The position numbers and the translations under genes are program-made. DNA of 64,000 nucleotides, from positions 28,221 to 92,220 of the forward strand of contig WFPC01000054.1 in assembly GCA_015487785.1 (NCBI GenBank), read 5' to 3'. This document shows positions 25,877 through 35,908 of this stretch, one piece after another (positions within the stretch are counted from its first letter, which is position 1; each line of letters begins with the position of its first letter). The notes beneath the pieces were generated by a model. The model did no database searches, was not told the DNA's origin, and worked only from the letters and a program-made list of their open reading frames with translations. The stretch is from Gammaproteobacteria bacterium. Lineage in GTDB: Bacteria > Pseudomonadota > Gammaproteobacteria > S012-40.

Positions 25877-26749
25877 CTAACCCCTGAAATATTCCAGCAT
25901 CTTGGCGCCCATGAGCGCCGGATTGAACACCACCATCACCCCGGCTTCTTCCAGCGCGGCGTACTTGCTGCGCGCCGAGCCCTGGGCTCGCGAGACGATG
26001 GCGCCGGCATGCCCCATGCGCCGGTTGCGCGGCGCGCTGATACCGGCCACATAGGCCACCACCGGCTTGCGCACATGGCGCTGGATATAGGCAGCGGCTT
26101 CCTCTTCTTCGCTGCCACCGATCTCGCCCACCAGGATGATACCCTTGGTCTTGCGGTCGGCCTCGAACATCTCCAGGCAATCGATGAAACCCAGGCCATG
26201 CACCGGATCACCGCCTATCCCCACCACCGTGCTCTGGCCCAGGCCCACCTTGCTGGTCTGTTGCACCGCTTCGTAGGTGAGCGTGCCCGAACGCGAAACG
26301 ATGCCGATGATACCCGGCTGGTGAATCTGCCCCGGCATGATGCCCATCTTGCACTCACCGGGGGTGATAATGCCCGGCGAATTGGGCCCGATCAGACGGG
26401 TATTGTAGAAACTCAATGCCGCCTTGAGCCTCAGCATATCCTGCACCGGAATGCCTTCGGTGATGCACACGACCAGGCCGATACCGGCCTTGGCGGCTTC
26501 CATGATGGCATCCACCGCCGAGGCCGGTGGCACGAAGATGATGCTGGCATCGGCATCGGTTTCGTCGACGGCATCCTGCACCAGGTCGTATATCGGCAGG
26601 CCCAACACCTCGCTGCCACCCTTTCCGGGCGTCACCCCGGCCACCAATTGGGTGCCGTAGCGCAACATGCGTTCGGCATGATAACGCCCCTGGCGGCCGG
26701 TCAGTCCCTGGCAGATGACCCGGGTCTTGCGACCGACCAGGATGCTCAC
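25877..26749 (-). CDS. sucD: Succinyl-CoA synthetase alpha subunit
   Basis: The alpha subunit of succinate-CoA ligase (290 residues). It has the CoA-binding Rossmann domain (VICQGLTGRQGRYHAERMLRYGTQLVAGVTPGKGG) and the phosphohistidine His247 in RRMGHAGAIVS, where the usual TAPKGKRMGH reads SAPRNRRMGH. ATGA overlaps sucC. The TCA partners sucAB and sdh are not adjacent; instead nadE and glnB follow. A malate-CoA ligase role for such stand-alone pairs cannot be excluded by eye. Confidence 0.93.
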   Translation of the reverse strand: MSILVGRKTRVICQGLTGRQGRYHAERMLRYGTQLVAGVTPGKGGSEVLGLPIYDLVQDAVDETDADASIIFVPPASAVDAIMEAAKAGIGLVVCITEGIPVQDMLRLKAALSFYNTRLIGPNSPGIITPGECKMGIMPGQIHQPGIIGIVSRSGTLTYEAVQQTSKVGLGQSTVVGIGGDPVHGLGFIDCLEMFEADRKTKGIILVGEIGGSEEEEAAAYIQRHVRKPVVAYVAGISAPRNRRMGHAGAIVSRAQGSARSKYAALEEAGVMVVFNPALMGAKMLEYFRG

Positions 26750-27921
26750 GCCGCCACTCCTGCGCGCGCCGCCTCCACCGCCAGCCTGGCGGCATCTTCC
26801 AGCTTGTGGGTGGTGATGAAACCCAGGTCGCTGGCGGCCAGGGCCTGCAGGCCGGCGTAGGCCTCGGTGCCCTGCATGCGCACCACCACCGGCACGCGCA
26901 GGCCTTGCCCCCCGGCCGCCTCGATCATGCCCTGGGCAATGAGGTCACAACGCACGATGCCGCCGAAGATGTTCACCAGCACGGCCTTGACCTGCCCGTC
27001 GGAAAGAATCAGCCGCAAGGCCTTGGCAACTTGTTCCGGGCCATAGACATGCCCTCCCACGTCGAGAAAATTGGCCGGCTCGCCACCGTGCAGCTTGAGC
27101 AGGTCCATGGTAGCCATGGCCAGGCCCGCACCATTGACCATGCAACCGATATCACCGTCCAGGCGCACATAATGCAGCCCATGTTCTTCCGCTGCGCGTT
27201 CGATCGCGTCCACTTGTTCGGCATCGTGCAAGGCCCGCAGATCGGGCTGTCGGTCGAGAGCATTGTCGTCCACCGTGAGCTTGGCGTCCAAAGCCACCAG
27301 TTCACCCGCGCCGGTGAGCGCCAGCGGGTTGATACGCAGCATCACCAGGTCCTTGTCGCGGAACAGACGATAGGCGTTCTGCATCAGCTCGGCCAGGCGG
27401 CGACGGGCCTGCCGGCTCAGATCCAGTTCCAGGCTGAGCTGACGATAGTGAAACGGCATGAATCCCAGCACCGCATCGGCCTCTACCTGGACGATTTCAA
27501 TCTCGCCCCCGGCTCGCTCCGCACCGGTGCTGCCACCCGATTGCGATACCCGGCACACCACTCTCTCCAGGCTGCGATCCACCTGCATGACGAAATAGAT
27601 TTCCTGCTCCAGTTGCACCGGAGCCTCCAGCAACAGTCTGTCGACCCGCTGACCGCCAGGCCCCCCGTAACCGGTATGCAGGCGCTGGCCCAGCAGAGCC
27701 TCGCCGGCCTTGCGCAGCTCATCCATGCCATGGGCCCAGCGTACGCCTCCAACCTGGGAGCGCTCACTGGCATGCACCTGGGCCTTGACGATCCACTCGT
27801 CCCCACCCAGACTGCGCGCGGCCTGCTCCAGCTTGTCCAGCGCGTCCACTAGCACACCCTTGGGAGTGGGAATACCGTATTCCCGGAACAGGGCCTTGGC
27901 CTGGTATTCGTGCAGCTTCAT
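26746..27921 (-). CDS. sucC: Succinyl-CoA synthetase beta subunit (divergent)
   Basis: The beta subunit (391 residues) with an ATP-grasp domain and a CoA-ligase domain. It begins MKLHEYQAKALFREYGIPTPKG. Metal-binding Asn and Asp are kept in INPLALTG and LDAKLTVDDNAL, and the phosphate loop region has DGDIGCMVNGAGLAMATMDLLKLHGG and VNIFGGIVRCDLIA. Differences from the usual protein include MLRINPL (normally EINPL), LDVGGHVYGPEQV (normally GGGA) and a variable mid-region (GGEIEIVQVEADAVLGF). The ATG shares one base with the upstream gene's stop (TGATG), and ATGA links it to sucD. Confidence 0.92.
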   Translation of the reverse strand: MKLHEYQAKALFREYGIPTPKGVLVDALDKLEQAARSLGGDEWIVKAQVHASERSQVGGVRWAHGMDELRKAGEALLGQRLHTGYGGPGGQRVDRLLLEAPVQLEQEIYFVMQVDRSLERVVCRVSQSGGSTGAERAGGEIEIVQVEADAVLGFMPFHYRQLSLELDLSRQARRRLAELMQNAYRLFRDKDLVMLRINPLALTGAGELVALDAKLTVDDNALDRQPDLRALHDAEQVDAIERAAEEHGLHYVRLDGDIGCMVNGAGLAMATMDLLKLHGGEPANFLDVGGHVYGPEQVAKALRLILSDGQVKAVLVNIFGGIVRCDLIAQGMIEAAGGQGLRVPVVVRMQGTEAYAGLQALAASDLGFITTHKLEDAARLAVEAARAGVAA

Positions 27922-28316
27922 CAGTGAGCACTGAAAACGATACGCGCGAGCCGCCCATCGGCACCGAAGAAAATATCGAAGGTGTCGATGCGGCCCCGGT
28001 TGTGGCTCCACATACCCAGGTGGTAGCTGAGCCGGTCCGGCTCGTCGGCCAGGTCGGCCGGCCCCAGCAGCTCGATCACCTGCTCACGTGTGGGCCGTTC
28101 GGCAAGCAGTTTCTGCCGCAGGTCGTTGGCCATCAGCCCGCGGGGACTGTCGCGGTCTTGGGTCTGATGATAACTCTGCCATATTTTCTGGTCGAAGCGT
28201 TGCTTGTTGAACACCGATTGCTGCAACGAGTCCTTGGCGCTGCCGATGACGAGCATGGCCGCCACCGCAGTGATGAGGGTAAAACCGAAAAACAGGAAGA
28301 ACAAGCGTTTGCCCAT
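27921..28316 (-). CDS. Small single-span membrane protein with BamE/SmpA-like C-terminus
   Basis: A 131-residue protein with one N-terminal membrane helix (residues 5-25, RLFFLFFGFTLITAVAAML) and no lipobox Cys. The C-terminal half (PTREQVIELLGPADLADEPDRLSYHLG, then DTFDIFFGADGRLARIVF) resembles the SmpA/OmlA/BamE pattern LLGxPxxxxxxxxxxY...F..DG.V. AAGGAG precedes the ATG at 28316. The gene lies 10 bases after ubiB and overlaps the sucC start by one base. Function unknown; an envelope location is inferred. Confidence 0.78.
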   Translation of the reverse strand: MGKRLFFLFFGFTLITAVAAMLVIGSAKDSLQQSVFNKQRFDQKIWQSYHQTQDRDSPRGLMANDLRQKLLAERPTREQVIELLGPADLADEPDRLSYHLGMWSHNRGRIDTFDIFFGADGRLARIVFSAH

Positions 28317-28326
28317 GGTCTGCTCC

Positions 28327-29985
28327 TTACTTTGCCGCCATGCCATTGCGTGGCAGCGGCCTGAACCAGATCAGTGTCGCCACGCCGCCGAGCAACAGGG
28401 CCCAGGGCAGTAGCGGCGGCACGGCCAGGGTATAGCTCAAACCGGAGGCCAGAACCAGACCCACACCCAGCACCACGCCATAGGCTTGGCGACCGGCCCG
28501 GCGGATCTCCAACACCAGTTGTTCCTGTTGTTGGCGCTGGCGCAACCGGTGACCGTAATAATCCCGTTGTGCCTGCAACACATCGTCCAGCAAGGCGGGC
28601 AATTCGGGCAGGCGCTCGAGCAAGTCGGGCGCCTGCTGACGCAGGCGGCGCCACAGCGCGGCGGGGCTCATACGCTGGCGCATCCAGTCTTCCAGAAAAG
28701 GCTTGGCGGTGCGCCACAGATCCAGATCCGGATTCAGTTCCCGGCCCAGCCCCTCGATATTGAGCAGAGTCTTCTGCAACAACACCAGTTGGGGTTGCAC
28801 TTCCATGTTGAAACGGCGCGCGGTCTGGAACAGGCGCAACAGCAGTTGCCCGAAGGAGATTTCCTTCAGCGGCTTCTCGAAAATGGGTTCGCAGACGGTG
28901 CGAATGGCCGACTCGAATTCGTCCACCCGGGTGTCCTCGGGCACCCAGCCGGATTCCACGTGCAACTGGGCCACACGGCGGTAGTCGCGGTTGAAGAAGG
29001 CGAGAAAGTTCTCTGCCAGATAACGCTGGTCCTGCGGGGTGAGGCTGCCGACGATGCCGAAATCCACCGCGATATATTGCCCCTGGGGTGAAACGAAGAT
29101 ATTGCCCGGGTGCATGTCGGCATGAAAAAAGTTGAATTTGAACACCTGGGTGAAAAAAATCTCCACCCCGCGTTCGGACAGGGTCACCAGGTCGATACCC
29201 GCCTGCCTGAGCCCCTCGATATCGCTGATGGGAATACCATGGATGCGTTCCATCACCATCACGTTGGGGCGGGTCAGCGGCCAGTGGACCTCGGGAATGT
29301 AGAGCAACTCGGAGCCTTCGAAGTCCCGCCGGATCTGCGAAGCCGAGGCAGCCTCGCGTTGCAGGTCCAACTCGTCGAAAATGGTTTTTTCGTATTCGCG
29401 CACCACCTCCACCGCGCGCAGGCGCTTACCCTCGGACCAGTAGCGCTCGGCCAGCTCGGCCAGGGTATAGAGCAGAGCGATGTCGCGCCGGATGATCCTG
29501 TCGATGCCGGGCCGCACCACTTTGACGATCACCGCGCGACCGTCGTGCAGGCGCGCCGGGTGTACCTGGGCTATGGACGCCGAGGCCAGGGGTTCGGCAT
29601 CGAATTCGGCGAACAATTCATCCACCCCCTGCCCCAAAGCCTTTTCGATGATGGCCTGGGCCTGGCTGCCGGGAAACGGGGGCACCTGGTCCTGCAACAG
29701 GGCCAACTCACGGGCGATGTCCGGTGGCAACAGGTCGGGACGGGTGGAGAGCATCTGGCCGAACTTGACGAAGATGGGACCGAGATCTTCCAGCGCACGG
29801 CGGATGCGCTCGCCACGGGGACGCTGGCGGGGCTTGCGGCCCCAGTTCCAGGGCAGCAGATGGATGAGGAAACGCAACGGCCGGAACAGGTGGGTGGCGA
29901 GGATGATCTCGTCCAGTCCGTGGCGCACCAGCACCCGGTTGATGTGTACCAGGCGCAGCAATTGCCGCCCCGAACGCACGATCAT
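28327..29985 (-). CDS. ubiB: Ubiquinone biosynthesis kinase-like protein UbiB
   Basis: UbiB is an atypical protein-kinase-like (ADCK/Coq8) ATPase needed for ubiquinone synthesis. The 552-residue protein has the KxGQ motif region ([35 protein letters not shown]) and the Ala-rich loop [12 protein letters not shown] in place of a glycine-rich loop. The catalytic region has [26 protein letters not shown], and two C-terminal membrane helices span about 495-540. ATGA overlap links it to ubiJ. Order ubiE-(RDD)-ubiJ-ubiB matches E. coli apart from the RDD insertion. Confidence 0.96.
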   Translation of the reverse strand: MIVRSGRQLLRLVHINRVLVRHGLDEIILATHLFRPLRFLIHLLPWNWGRKPRQRPRGERIRRALEDLGPIFVKFGQMLSTRPDLLPPDIARELALLQDQVPPFPGSQAQAIIEKALGQGVDELFAEFDAEPLASASIAQVHPARLHDGRAVIVKVVRPGIDRIIRRDIALLYTLAELAERYWSEGKRLRAVEVVREYEKTIFDELDLQREAASASQIRRDFEGSELLYIPEVHWPLTRPNVMVMERIHGIPISDIEGLRQAGIDLVTLSERGVEIFFTQVFKFNFFHADMHPGNIFVSPQGQYIAVDFGIVGSLTPQDQRYLAENFLAFFNRDYRRVAQLHVESGWVPEDTRVDEFESAIRTVCEPIFEKPLKEISFGQLLLRLFQTARRFNMEVQPQLVLLQKTLLNIEGLGRELNPDLDLWRTAKPFLEDWMRQRMSPAALWRRLRQQAPDLLERLPELPALLDDVLQAQRDYYGHRLRQRQQQEQLVLEIRRAGRQAYGVVLGVGLVLASGLSYTLAVPPLLPWALLLGGVATLIWFRPLPRNGMAAK

Positions 29986-30590
29986 GCCTGTCGCTCCTGC
30001 AGCCGCCGCAAGCGCTGCTCCAGGCGCTCCACGGCGTCGCGGAAATCGTCCACCCCGCGCATGAAGTACTCCAATTCGTAAGGCGAAGGCAGTTCACGGC
30101 GCTCTTCCTGCAGGTATTCTGCGCCATCACGGACGAGGGTGTCGGCCGCCCGCTTCAGCCAGGCGAACAGCTCGCGCCCCGCTTGCCCGAGCTGGTGAGC
30201 CGGCACCTCGCCCAGCAGTCGCGCCAGGGGTTCTTCCCAATCGGGCTGCAACCGGTTGAGCAGGCGCTGCACCCGCTGGCCCAGCTCCATGTCGCCCTCG
30301 ATTTCCACCGCGCCCTCGAACAAACGGCTGCGCTCGCCGGTGAGCGCGGTGTGCAACAGGGAAAACGGCCCCCCGCGAATCACCGCATCCGGCCGCCCCT
30401 CGATCTCGTCGGCCAATTGTACGCCATCGAGCGCCGGCAGCAGGTAGAACACCAGTTCCAGGCCACGAATTTCGATGGCAATGGTCTTGCCGCTGAGGGC
30501 GATCATGCGTTCCAGGGCATCGGGATCCAGTTGCAGGGCACGATTGAGTCCCACTTCCAGCAACCCCAGCAAAGATGACGGCAACTTCAT
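29982..30590 (-). CDS. ubiJ: Ubiquinone biosynthesis accessory factor UbiJ (SCP2 domain)
   Basis: UbiJ is a lipid-binding accessory protein that with UbiK scaffolds the soluble Ubi metabolon. The 202-residue protein has an SCP2-like sterol-carrier domain in residues 1-105 ([46 protein letters not shown]) and a helical C-terminal half ([28 protein letters not shown]) as in E. coli UbiJ (201). AGAGGAA precedes the ATG at 30590; the longer frame is not homologous. It overlaps the RDD gene and ubiB by four bases each. Confidence 0.93.
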   Translation of the reverse strand: MKLPSSLLGLLEVGLNRALQLDPDALERMIALSGKTIAIEIRGLELVFYLLPALDGVQLADEIEGRPDAVIRGGPFSLLHTALTGERSRLFEGAVEIEGDMELGQRVQRLLNRLQPDWEEPLARLLGEVPAHQLGQAGRELFAWLKRAADTLVRDGAEYLQEERRELPSPYELEYFMRGVDDFRDAVERLEQRLRRLQERQA

Positions 30591-31084
30591 CGCAATTCCT
30601 CTAGCAGTTGCCGCAGGCTCTTGTTCTCTTCGCCGCCCGGCCAGTGGGGCTCCTGCCCCAGCACCACCACGCTGCCCGCCAGCTTGTCGTGAAAACCCTG
30701 CTTGCGGCGATCCCAGGCGATCCAGAGAAAACCCAGGCCCAAGGGAAGCAGCGAGGCTAGATAGGCCAGGTAGCGCAATACCGCCTGCCACAATCGCAGG
30801 GGACGGCCACTGCGGGCGTCCACCACGTGGCAGCCCAATAACAGTTTGCCCGGGGTGCCCATGAAACGCATCCACATGAACACCGTGAGTGCCAGCGCCA
30901 GCAGGTTGTGCAGTGCATCGATGCGCGCGGACAGCCACAGCGTACCTTCGCCCGCATTCAGCCTCAGCCCCCCGGCGCCCAGCACGCCCTGCAACAGCCC
31001 CAGCAGCAGGGTGAACAGCAGGGCATCGAGCAAACAGGCGCCCAGGCGGCGCCAGAAACCGGCATAGCGGGGCACAACCTGCAT
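30587..31084 (-). CDS. RDD-family membrane protein
   Basis: A 165-residue RDD protein. [31 protein letters not shown] carries the Arg and Asp of the first helix. Helix 2 (ALALTVFMWMRFMGTPGKLLLGCHVVDARSG) and helix 3 (LRYLAYLASLLPLGLGFLWIAWDRRKQGFHDKLAGSVVV) complete the domain. The role of most RDD proteins is unknown; some are ion antiporters. The ATG overlaps the ubiE stop by one base and its stop overlaps ubiJ by four. It is therefore inserted in the middle of the ubiquinone operon, where E. coli has no such gene. Confidence 0.9.
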   Translation of the reverse strand: MQVVPRYAGFWRRLGACLLDALLFTLLLGLLQGVLGAGGLRLNAGEGTLWLSARIDALHNLLALALTVFMWMRFMGTPGKLLLGCHVVDARSGRPLRLWQAVLRYLAYLASLLPLGLGFLWIAWDRRKQGFHDKLAGSVVVLGQEPHWPGGEENKSLRQLLEELR

Positions 31085-31848
31085 CAGAACTTGTAGCCCC
31101 GGTGCAGAGCGACGATGCCGCCAGAGAGGTTGAAGAAGTCGCAACGGGAGAACCCGGCCTCGCACATCATCTGGCGCAGGCTTTCCTGGTCGGGATGCAT
31201 GCGGATGGACTCGGCCAGGTAGCGGTAGCTGGCCTCGTCATCGGCGATCCACTTGCCCAGGCGCGGCAACAGGCGAAAGGAATAGGCATCGTAGACCGGC
31301 TTGAGTCCGGGCAACACCGGCTTGGAGAATTCCAGCACCAAGGCCTTGCCACCGGGCTTGAGCACCCGCAGCATGGAGGCCAGGGCGCGCGACTTGTCGG
31401 TGACATTGCGCAGGCCGAATGCGATGGTGACGGCATCGAAGTGGTTGTCGGGAAAGGGCAGACACTGGGCATCGGCCTGCACGTATTCCACGTTGCCGAC
31501 GATACCCCGGTCGATCAGGCGTTCGCGCCCCACCTCCAGCATGGAGCTGTTGATGTCGGCCAGCACCACCTGGCCATTGTCGCCCACCGCTTGCGACAGA
31601 CGCGCCGCCAGGTCACCGGTGCCACCGGCCAGGTCGAGGATGCGCTGGCCCGGGCGGGCACGCACGAACTCGATGGCGATGCGCTTCCAGATGCGATGAA
31701 TGCCCAGCGACATCAGGTCGTTCATGAGATCGTACTTTTCCGCCACCGAGTGGAACACCTCGGCCACCTTGCGGGCCTTCTGTTCCACCGCCACCTTCTG
31801 GTAGCCGAAGTGGGTGAGGGCATCCTGTTTGTCCTGTTCTTGGCTCAT
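31084..31848 (-). CDS. ubiE: Ubiquinone/menaquinone C-methyltransferase
   Basis: SAM-dependent methyltransferase that C-methylates the benzoquinone or naphthoquinone ring (UbiE/MenG). The 254-residue protein has the UbiE signature [21 protein letters not shown] motif [16 protein letters not shown], and [25 protein letters not shown]. It ends [15 protein letters not shown], as in the family. It starts at the ATG at 31848. It follows the DUF971 gene by 22 bases and is coupled to the RDD gene. Confidence 0.97.
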   Translation of the reverse strand: MSQEQDKQDALTHFGYQKVAVEQKARKVAEVFHSVAEKYDLMNDLMSLGIHRIWKRIAIEFVRARPGQRILDLAGGTGDLAARLSQAVGDNGQVVLADINSSMLEVGRERLIDRGIVGNVEYVQADAQCLPFPDNHFDAVTIAFGLRNVTDKSRALASMLRVLKPGGKALVLEFSKPVLPGLKPVYDAYSFRLLPRLGKWIADDEASYRYLAESIRMHPDQESLRQMMCEAGFSRCDFFNLSGGIVALHRGYKF

Positions 31849-31870
31849 GTTCGCTGCCTTGGGTTCGGAG

Positions 31871-32230
31871 TCAGTCCTGGCGGGTATGTCCCGCCTGGGC
31901 CAGTTTGTCCAGATACGCCTGCCACAGCTCCTGCTGGCGCAGTCCCATGTCGTAGAGGGTGTCCCAGTCGTAGATGCCGGTGTCGTGGCCATCGTCGAAA
32001 ATCGGCTTGATACCGTAGTTGCCCACCGGCTCGATCTGCACGATGTTGACCTCTTCCTTGCCCACCTGCAGGGTCTCCTGACCGGGCCCGTGACCACGCA
32101 CCTCGGCCGAGGGGGAATACACTCGCAGGAATTCGCAACTGAACGTGAAACGAGCGCCATCGTCGAAACGGATCTCCAATTGGCGCGATTTCTGGTGTAG
32201 CTTGATCTCCGTGGGCATGTGCTTGCTCAT
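31871..32230 (-). CDS. DUF971 / gamma-butyrobetaine hydroxylase-like N-terminal domain protein
   Basis: A 119-residue protein with the GBBH-like N-terminal (DUF971) fold. It reads [44 protein letters not shown], then [33 protein letters not shown]. Some members carry zinc and have been linked to Fe-S cluster transfer (ApbC-like contexts), but here only the domain is visible. GAGGAA lies before the ATG at 32230; an internal ATG at 32218 is possible. The position between hslU and ubiE is common in gammaproteobacteria. Confidence 0.92.
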   Translation of the reverse strand: MSKHMPTEIKLHQKSRQLEIRFDDGARFTFSCEFLRVYSPSAEVRGHGPGQETLQVGKEEVNIVQIEPVGNYGIKPIFDDGHDTGIYDWDTLYDMGLRQQELWQAYLDKLAQAGHTRQD

Positions 32231-32243
32231 CGGCTTCCTCGCA

Positions 32244-33578
32244 TTACAGGATATAACGGCTGAGATCCTCGTCCTGGGCCAACTCGGCCAGGTGCCGGTC
32301 CACATAGGCACGATCCACCGTGACCTTCTCCCCGGAACGGTCGGAAGCCTCGAAGGAGATGTTCTCCAGCAGGCGCTCCATCACCGTGTGCAGACGCCGG
32401 GCACCGATGTTCTCGGTGCGCTCGTTGACTTCCCAAGCCACCTCGGCGATACGCGCCACGCCGTCGTCGGTAAACTCCAGCTCGACGCCCTCGGTCTTCA
32501 TCAAGGCCACGTATTGTTCGGTGAGCGAGGCATCGGGCTCGGTGAGAATGCGCACGAAATCCTCCACCCCCAGGGCATTGAGTTCCACCCGGATGGGCAG
32601 GCGGCCCTGCAGCTCGGGGATCAGATCGGAGGGCTTGGCCAGGTGGAAGGCACCGGAGGCGATAAACAGGATGTGGTCGGTCTTGACCATGCCGTGCTTG
32701 GTGGTGACGGTACACCCCTCCACCAGGGGCAACAGGTCACGCTGCACCCCCTCGCGGGAGACATCGGCGCCACTGTGTTCGGTGCGCTTGCAGATCTTGT
32801 CCATTTCATCGAGAAACACGATGCCGTTCTGCTCCACCGCCTTGAGTGCCTGGGCCTTGAGTTCGTCGCCGTTGATCATTTTCTCGGCTTCCTCGTCGGT
32901 GAGCAGCTTCATGGCTTCCCTGACCGACACCTTCTTGGCCTTGCGCCGGCCACTGGCGAGGTTCTGGAACAAGCTCTGCAACTGGCTGCTCATGTCCTCC
33001 ATGCCCGGCGGGCTCATGATCTCCACGCCCACGCCGGGTTCGCTGACCTCGATCTCGATTTCCTTGTCATCGAGCTTGCCTTCACGCAACATCTTGCGGA
33101 ACCGCTGCCGGGTGGCCGAACTCTCGCCCTGGTCCGGCCCCTGGGAATAGAAATCGCCCCGCGCCGGGCGTAGCAGGGCATCGAGCACCCGTTCCTCGGC
33201 GGCCTCCTCAGCACGGTGTCGCACCTGTTTGATGGCGTTCTCGCGGGTGAGCTTGATGGCCACGTCCACCAGGTCGCGGATGATGGATTCCACGTCGCGC
33301 CCCACATACCCCACCTCGGTGAACTTGGTGGCCTCCACCTTGACGAAGGGCGCATTGGCCAGGCGCGCCAGACGGCGGGCAATCTCGGTCTTGCCCACGC
33401 CGGTGGGACCGATCATGAGGATGTTCTTGGGCGTGATCTCGTTGCGCAGGGTCTCGTCGAGCTGGCTGCGGCGCCAGCGGTTGCGCAGAGCGATGGCCAC
33501 TGCACGCTTGGCCTCGCTCTGGCCGATGATGTGCTTGTCCAGTTCCTGCACGATTTCGCGGGGAGTCATTTGCGACAT
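32244..33578 (-). CDS. hslU: HslU ATPase subunit of the HslVU protease
   Basis: AAA+ unfoldase (ClpY) that feeds substrates to HslV. The 444-residue protein matches E. coli (443). It starts [20 protein letters not shown], with Walker A GPTGVGKT at 57-64 and the pore-loop region [19 protein letters not shown]. Sensor/Walker B is in [13 protein letters not shown]. The C-terminus LSRYIL docks into HslV. AGGAT precedes the ATG at 33578. It lies 17 bases after hslV. Confidence 0.97.
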   Translation of the reverse strand: MSQMTPREIVQELDKHIIGQSEAKRAVAIALRNRWRRSQLDETLRNEITPKNILMIGPTGVGKTEIARRLARLANAPFVKVEATKFTEVGYVGRDVESIIRDLVDVAIKLTRENAIKQVRHRAEEAAEERVLDALLRPARGDFYSQGPDQGESSATRQRFRKMLREGKLDDKEIEIEVSEPGVGVEIMSPPGMEDMSSQLQSLFQNLASGRRKAKKVSVREAMKLLTDEEAEKMINGDELKAQALKAVEQNGIVFLDEMDKICKRTEHSGADVSREGVQRDLLPLVEGCTVTTKHGMVKTDHILFIASGAFHLAKPSDLIPELQGRLPIRVELNALGVEDFVRILTEPDASLTEQYVALMKTEGVELEFTDDGVARIAEVAWEVNERTENIGARRLHTVMERLLENISFEASDRSGEKVTVDRAYVDRHLAELAQDEDLSRYIL

Positions 33579-33595
33579 AGGCGATCCTGTGTTGT

Positions 33596-34144
33596 TCAGT
33601 CCTCGAGATCCAGGCTCTCGATGGTGAGATGGTGATTGGTGTAGATGCACACGTCGCCAGCGATCTGCAAGCCCTTCTCCACGATGGCCCGGGCATCGAG
33701 CTCCGTGTTATCGAGCAGGGCGCGGGCCGCCGACTGGGCGAAGGGACCACCAGAGCCAATGGCAATCAGACCGTCGCGCTCGGGCTCGATCACGTCACCA
33801 TTGCCGGTGATGATCAGCGAAGCCGTCTTGTCGGCCACTGCCAACAGGGCTTCCAGACGCCGCAGGGCGCGATCGGTGCGCCAGTCCTTGGCCAGCTCCA
33901 CTGCCGCGCGCACTAGATTGCCGGAGTGCTTCTCCAGCTTGCCCTCGAAGCGTTCGAACAGGGTGAAGGCATCGGCGGTGCCGCCGGCAAAGCCCGCCAG
34001 CACGCGCTCGTGATAGAGCCGGCGCACCTTGCGCGCATTGCCCTTCATCACCGTGTTGCCCAGGGTCACCTGGCCATCACCGCCGATGACCACTTGGCCT
34101 CCACGGCGCACGGAAAGAATGGTGGTGCCTCGAAACTGGTCCAA
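33596..34144 (-). CDS. hslV: HslV peptidase subunit of the HslVU protease
   Basis: Threonine protease (ClpQ) of the proteasome-like HslVU complex. The 182-residue precursor has a six-residue leader MDQFRG before the mature Thr-Thr ([28 protein letters not shown]); Thr7 would become the N-terminal nucleophile. E. coli HslV has only the initiator Met before TT, so the leader is longer here, as in many other bacteria. It precedes hslU and follows xerC. Confidence 0.96.
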   Translation of the reverse strand: MDQFRGTTILSVRRGGQVVIGGDGQVTLGNTVMKGNARKVRRLYHERVLAGFAGGTADAFTLFERFEGKLEKHSGNLVRAAVELAKDWRTDRALRRLEALLAVADKTASLIITGNGDVIEPERDGLIAIGSGGPFAQSAARALLDNTELDARAIVEKGLQIAGDVCIYTNHHLTIESLDLED

Positions 34145-34213
34145 AGAAACACTCCTCGCCTCGTAAAAGCGGCAATTCTACACCATACGGGAGCCGGCGA
34201 CAGCCGCGCCCGC

Positions 34214-35128
34214 TCACTGGTCGCGGGATTTCTTGCGCGCCCGGGGATGGGCCTGATCGTATACCGCGGCCAGATGCTGAAAATCCAGTTGGGTGTAGAC
34301 CTGGGTGGTGCCGAGATTGGCATGGCCCAGCAACTCCTGCACCGCGCGGATATCACCGCTGGATTCCAGCAGATGGCTGGCGAAGGAATGCCGCAGGCGG
34401 TGGGGGTGCAGACGCCCCATCCCCGCCACCCGGTTCTCCCAGCGCCGCAAGCGGGCCGCCACCGCCCGCCGGCCCAGGCGGCCGCCGCCGCGACCCACGA
34501 ATACCGCGGGCTCGTCGGGCGCGGCCAGCTCCGGCCGTACCTGCAACCAGGCCCGCAGCGCCGTCACCGCCCGTCGCCCCACAGGTACCTCGCGTTGCTT
34601 GTTCCCTTTGCCGGTGACCCGCACCAACCCCTCGTCCAGGCGCAGTTGTGCCAGCTCCAGGCCCACCAGCTCGGCCAGGCGCAGCCCGGAGGAATAGAAC
34701 AGTTCCAGCATGGCCAGATCACGCACCTCCAGGGGCCCGCTGACCGGCTGCTCCAGCAGTTGCTGCACCTGGTCCACATCCAACACCGCCGGCAGACGAC
34801 GTTCGGCACGTGGCGCCGCCACCTGCTCGGCCGGGTTGGCCTGCAACTGTCCTTCGCGCAGGAGATAACGAAAAAAGGCGCGCAGGGCCGAGAGATTGCG
34901 CTGGATGCTGCGGCCGGAAATCCCCGCCTGGTGACGGGCCGCCACATAGCGCCGAAGATGCCGGGCCTGGACTTCTGACCATCGACTCACCTCACCCTCT
35001 CGGTCGAGGAAGATCACCAGGGCCAGCAGATCGCGCCGGTAGCCGTCACAGGTGTGAGGCGAGAGCGAGCGCTCACTGCGAAGGTGCCGATGGAAACGCT
35101 CCAGCCAACCCAGCGCCTCCGCCTGCAT
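34214..35128 (-). CDS. xerC: Site-specific tyrosine recombinase XerC
   Basis: Chromosome-dimer resolvase acting with XerD at dif. The 304-residue protein has the SAM-like N-terminal domain (LERFHRHLRSERSLSPHTCDGYRRDL). The catalytic set is Arg150 (SGLRLAEL), Lys174 (GKGNKQREVPVG), His243/Arg246 (HPHRLRHSFASHLLES), His269 (LLGHANLGTT) and Tyr278 (TQVYTQLDFQ). XerC rather than XerD is supported by position: dapF-DUF484-xerC is the conserved gammaproteobacterial order. Confidence 0.94.
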   Translation of the reverse strand: MQAEALGWLERFHRHLRSERSLSPHTCDGYRRDLLALVIFLDREGEVSRWSEVQARHLRRYVAARHQAGISGRSIQRNLSALRAFFRYLLREGQLQANPAEQVAAPRAERRLPAVLDVDQVQQLLEQPVSGPLEVRDLAMLELFYSSGLRLAELVGLELAQLRLDEGLVRVTGKGNKQREVPVGRRAVTALRAWLQVRPELAAPDEPAVFVGRGGGRLGRRAVAARLRRWENRVAGMGRLHPHRLRHSFASHLLESSGDIRAVQELLGHANLGTTQVYTQLDFQHLAAVYDQAHPRARKKSRDQ

Positions 35129-35134
35129 GACCGT

Positions 35135-35833
35135 TCAGACCACCCGCTTGAGCACCGCCGAGACCACCTCGCCCAGATAGCCGAGGAATACCGTGCTCAT
35201 GCCGGCGCGAAAACGCTCGGCATCGCTGCTGGCGATGGCCACCAGCCCCCGGCTTTCCATGTCGAACAGAGGCACCAAGGCCACCGAGCCCACCTGGCCG
35301 GCCCGCTCGCCAAACAGGAATTCACGCTGCTGGCGGTTGAAACGCCCACAGACCGGCTTGCGCCGCGCGAGAATGGATTCGAACAATTCCAGTCCCTCGG
35401 CGTCGCGCGTGATCAGCTCGGGCCGTCCACACAGACACTCCGGGGCCACCAGCAATCGCACCGCCACCATATCGGCTTCGAAGTCCTGCTCCAGGCGCTC
35501 GCTGAGCAGCTCGATGAAGCTGTCGCGGCAATCCGCTTCCAACAGGGCGATGGACAGCTTGTGCAACCGGGCCATCAGGGCATCGTTCTCCCGCGCGATA
35601 TCCACCAGTTCGCGAATCTTCTGCCGCAACTCCCGCGCCTCCTGGCGCAGCACCGCCACTTGACGCTCGATCAGGGAAACCGCGCCGGCGGTCTGGTGCG
35701 CGATGTTGAGCCGGCTCAGCACATCGGGGTGGCGCTCGAAGAAGTCCGGATGGCTGCGCAGGTACTCGGCCACCTCCTCGTCGCTACAGGACACCGGCAA
35801 CACGCTCTTGTCTCGATTTTTCTGGCTGCTCAT
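35135..35833 (-). CDS. DUF484 family protein (GAF-like)
   Basis: A 232-residue DUF484 protein, equivalent to YigA of the E. coli dapF-yigA-xerC operon. It has the N-terminal signature EEVAEYLRSHPDFFERHPDVL, a coiled-coil helix (SLIERQVAVLRQEARELRQKIRELVDIARENDALMARLHKL) and a GAF-like C-terminal domain (VALVPLFDMESRGLVAIASSDAERFRAGMSTVFLGYLGEVV). An ATG at 35833 is used; a TTG at 35854 gives seven more residues. Function is not established. Confidence 0.9.
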   Translation of the reverse strand: MSSQKNRDKSVLPVSCSDEEVAEYLRSHPDFFERHPDVLSRLNIAHQTAGAVSLIERQVAVLRQEARELRQKIRELVDIARENDALMARLHKLSIALLEADCRDSFIELLSERLEQDFEADMVAVRLLVAPECLCGRPELITRDAEGLELFESILARRKPVCGRFNRQQREFLFGERAGQVGSVALVPLFDMESRGLVAIASSDAERFRAGMSTVFLGYLGEVVSAVLKRVV

Positions 35834-35908
35834 GGCCTTCTCGTGCTCAAACAAAACTGGCTACATGGTAGCCAGTTCCCCCGTGAAATGAAACCGTATT
35901 CGTCCCGT

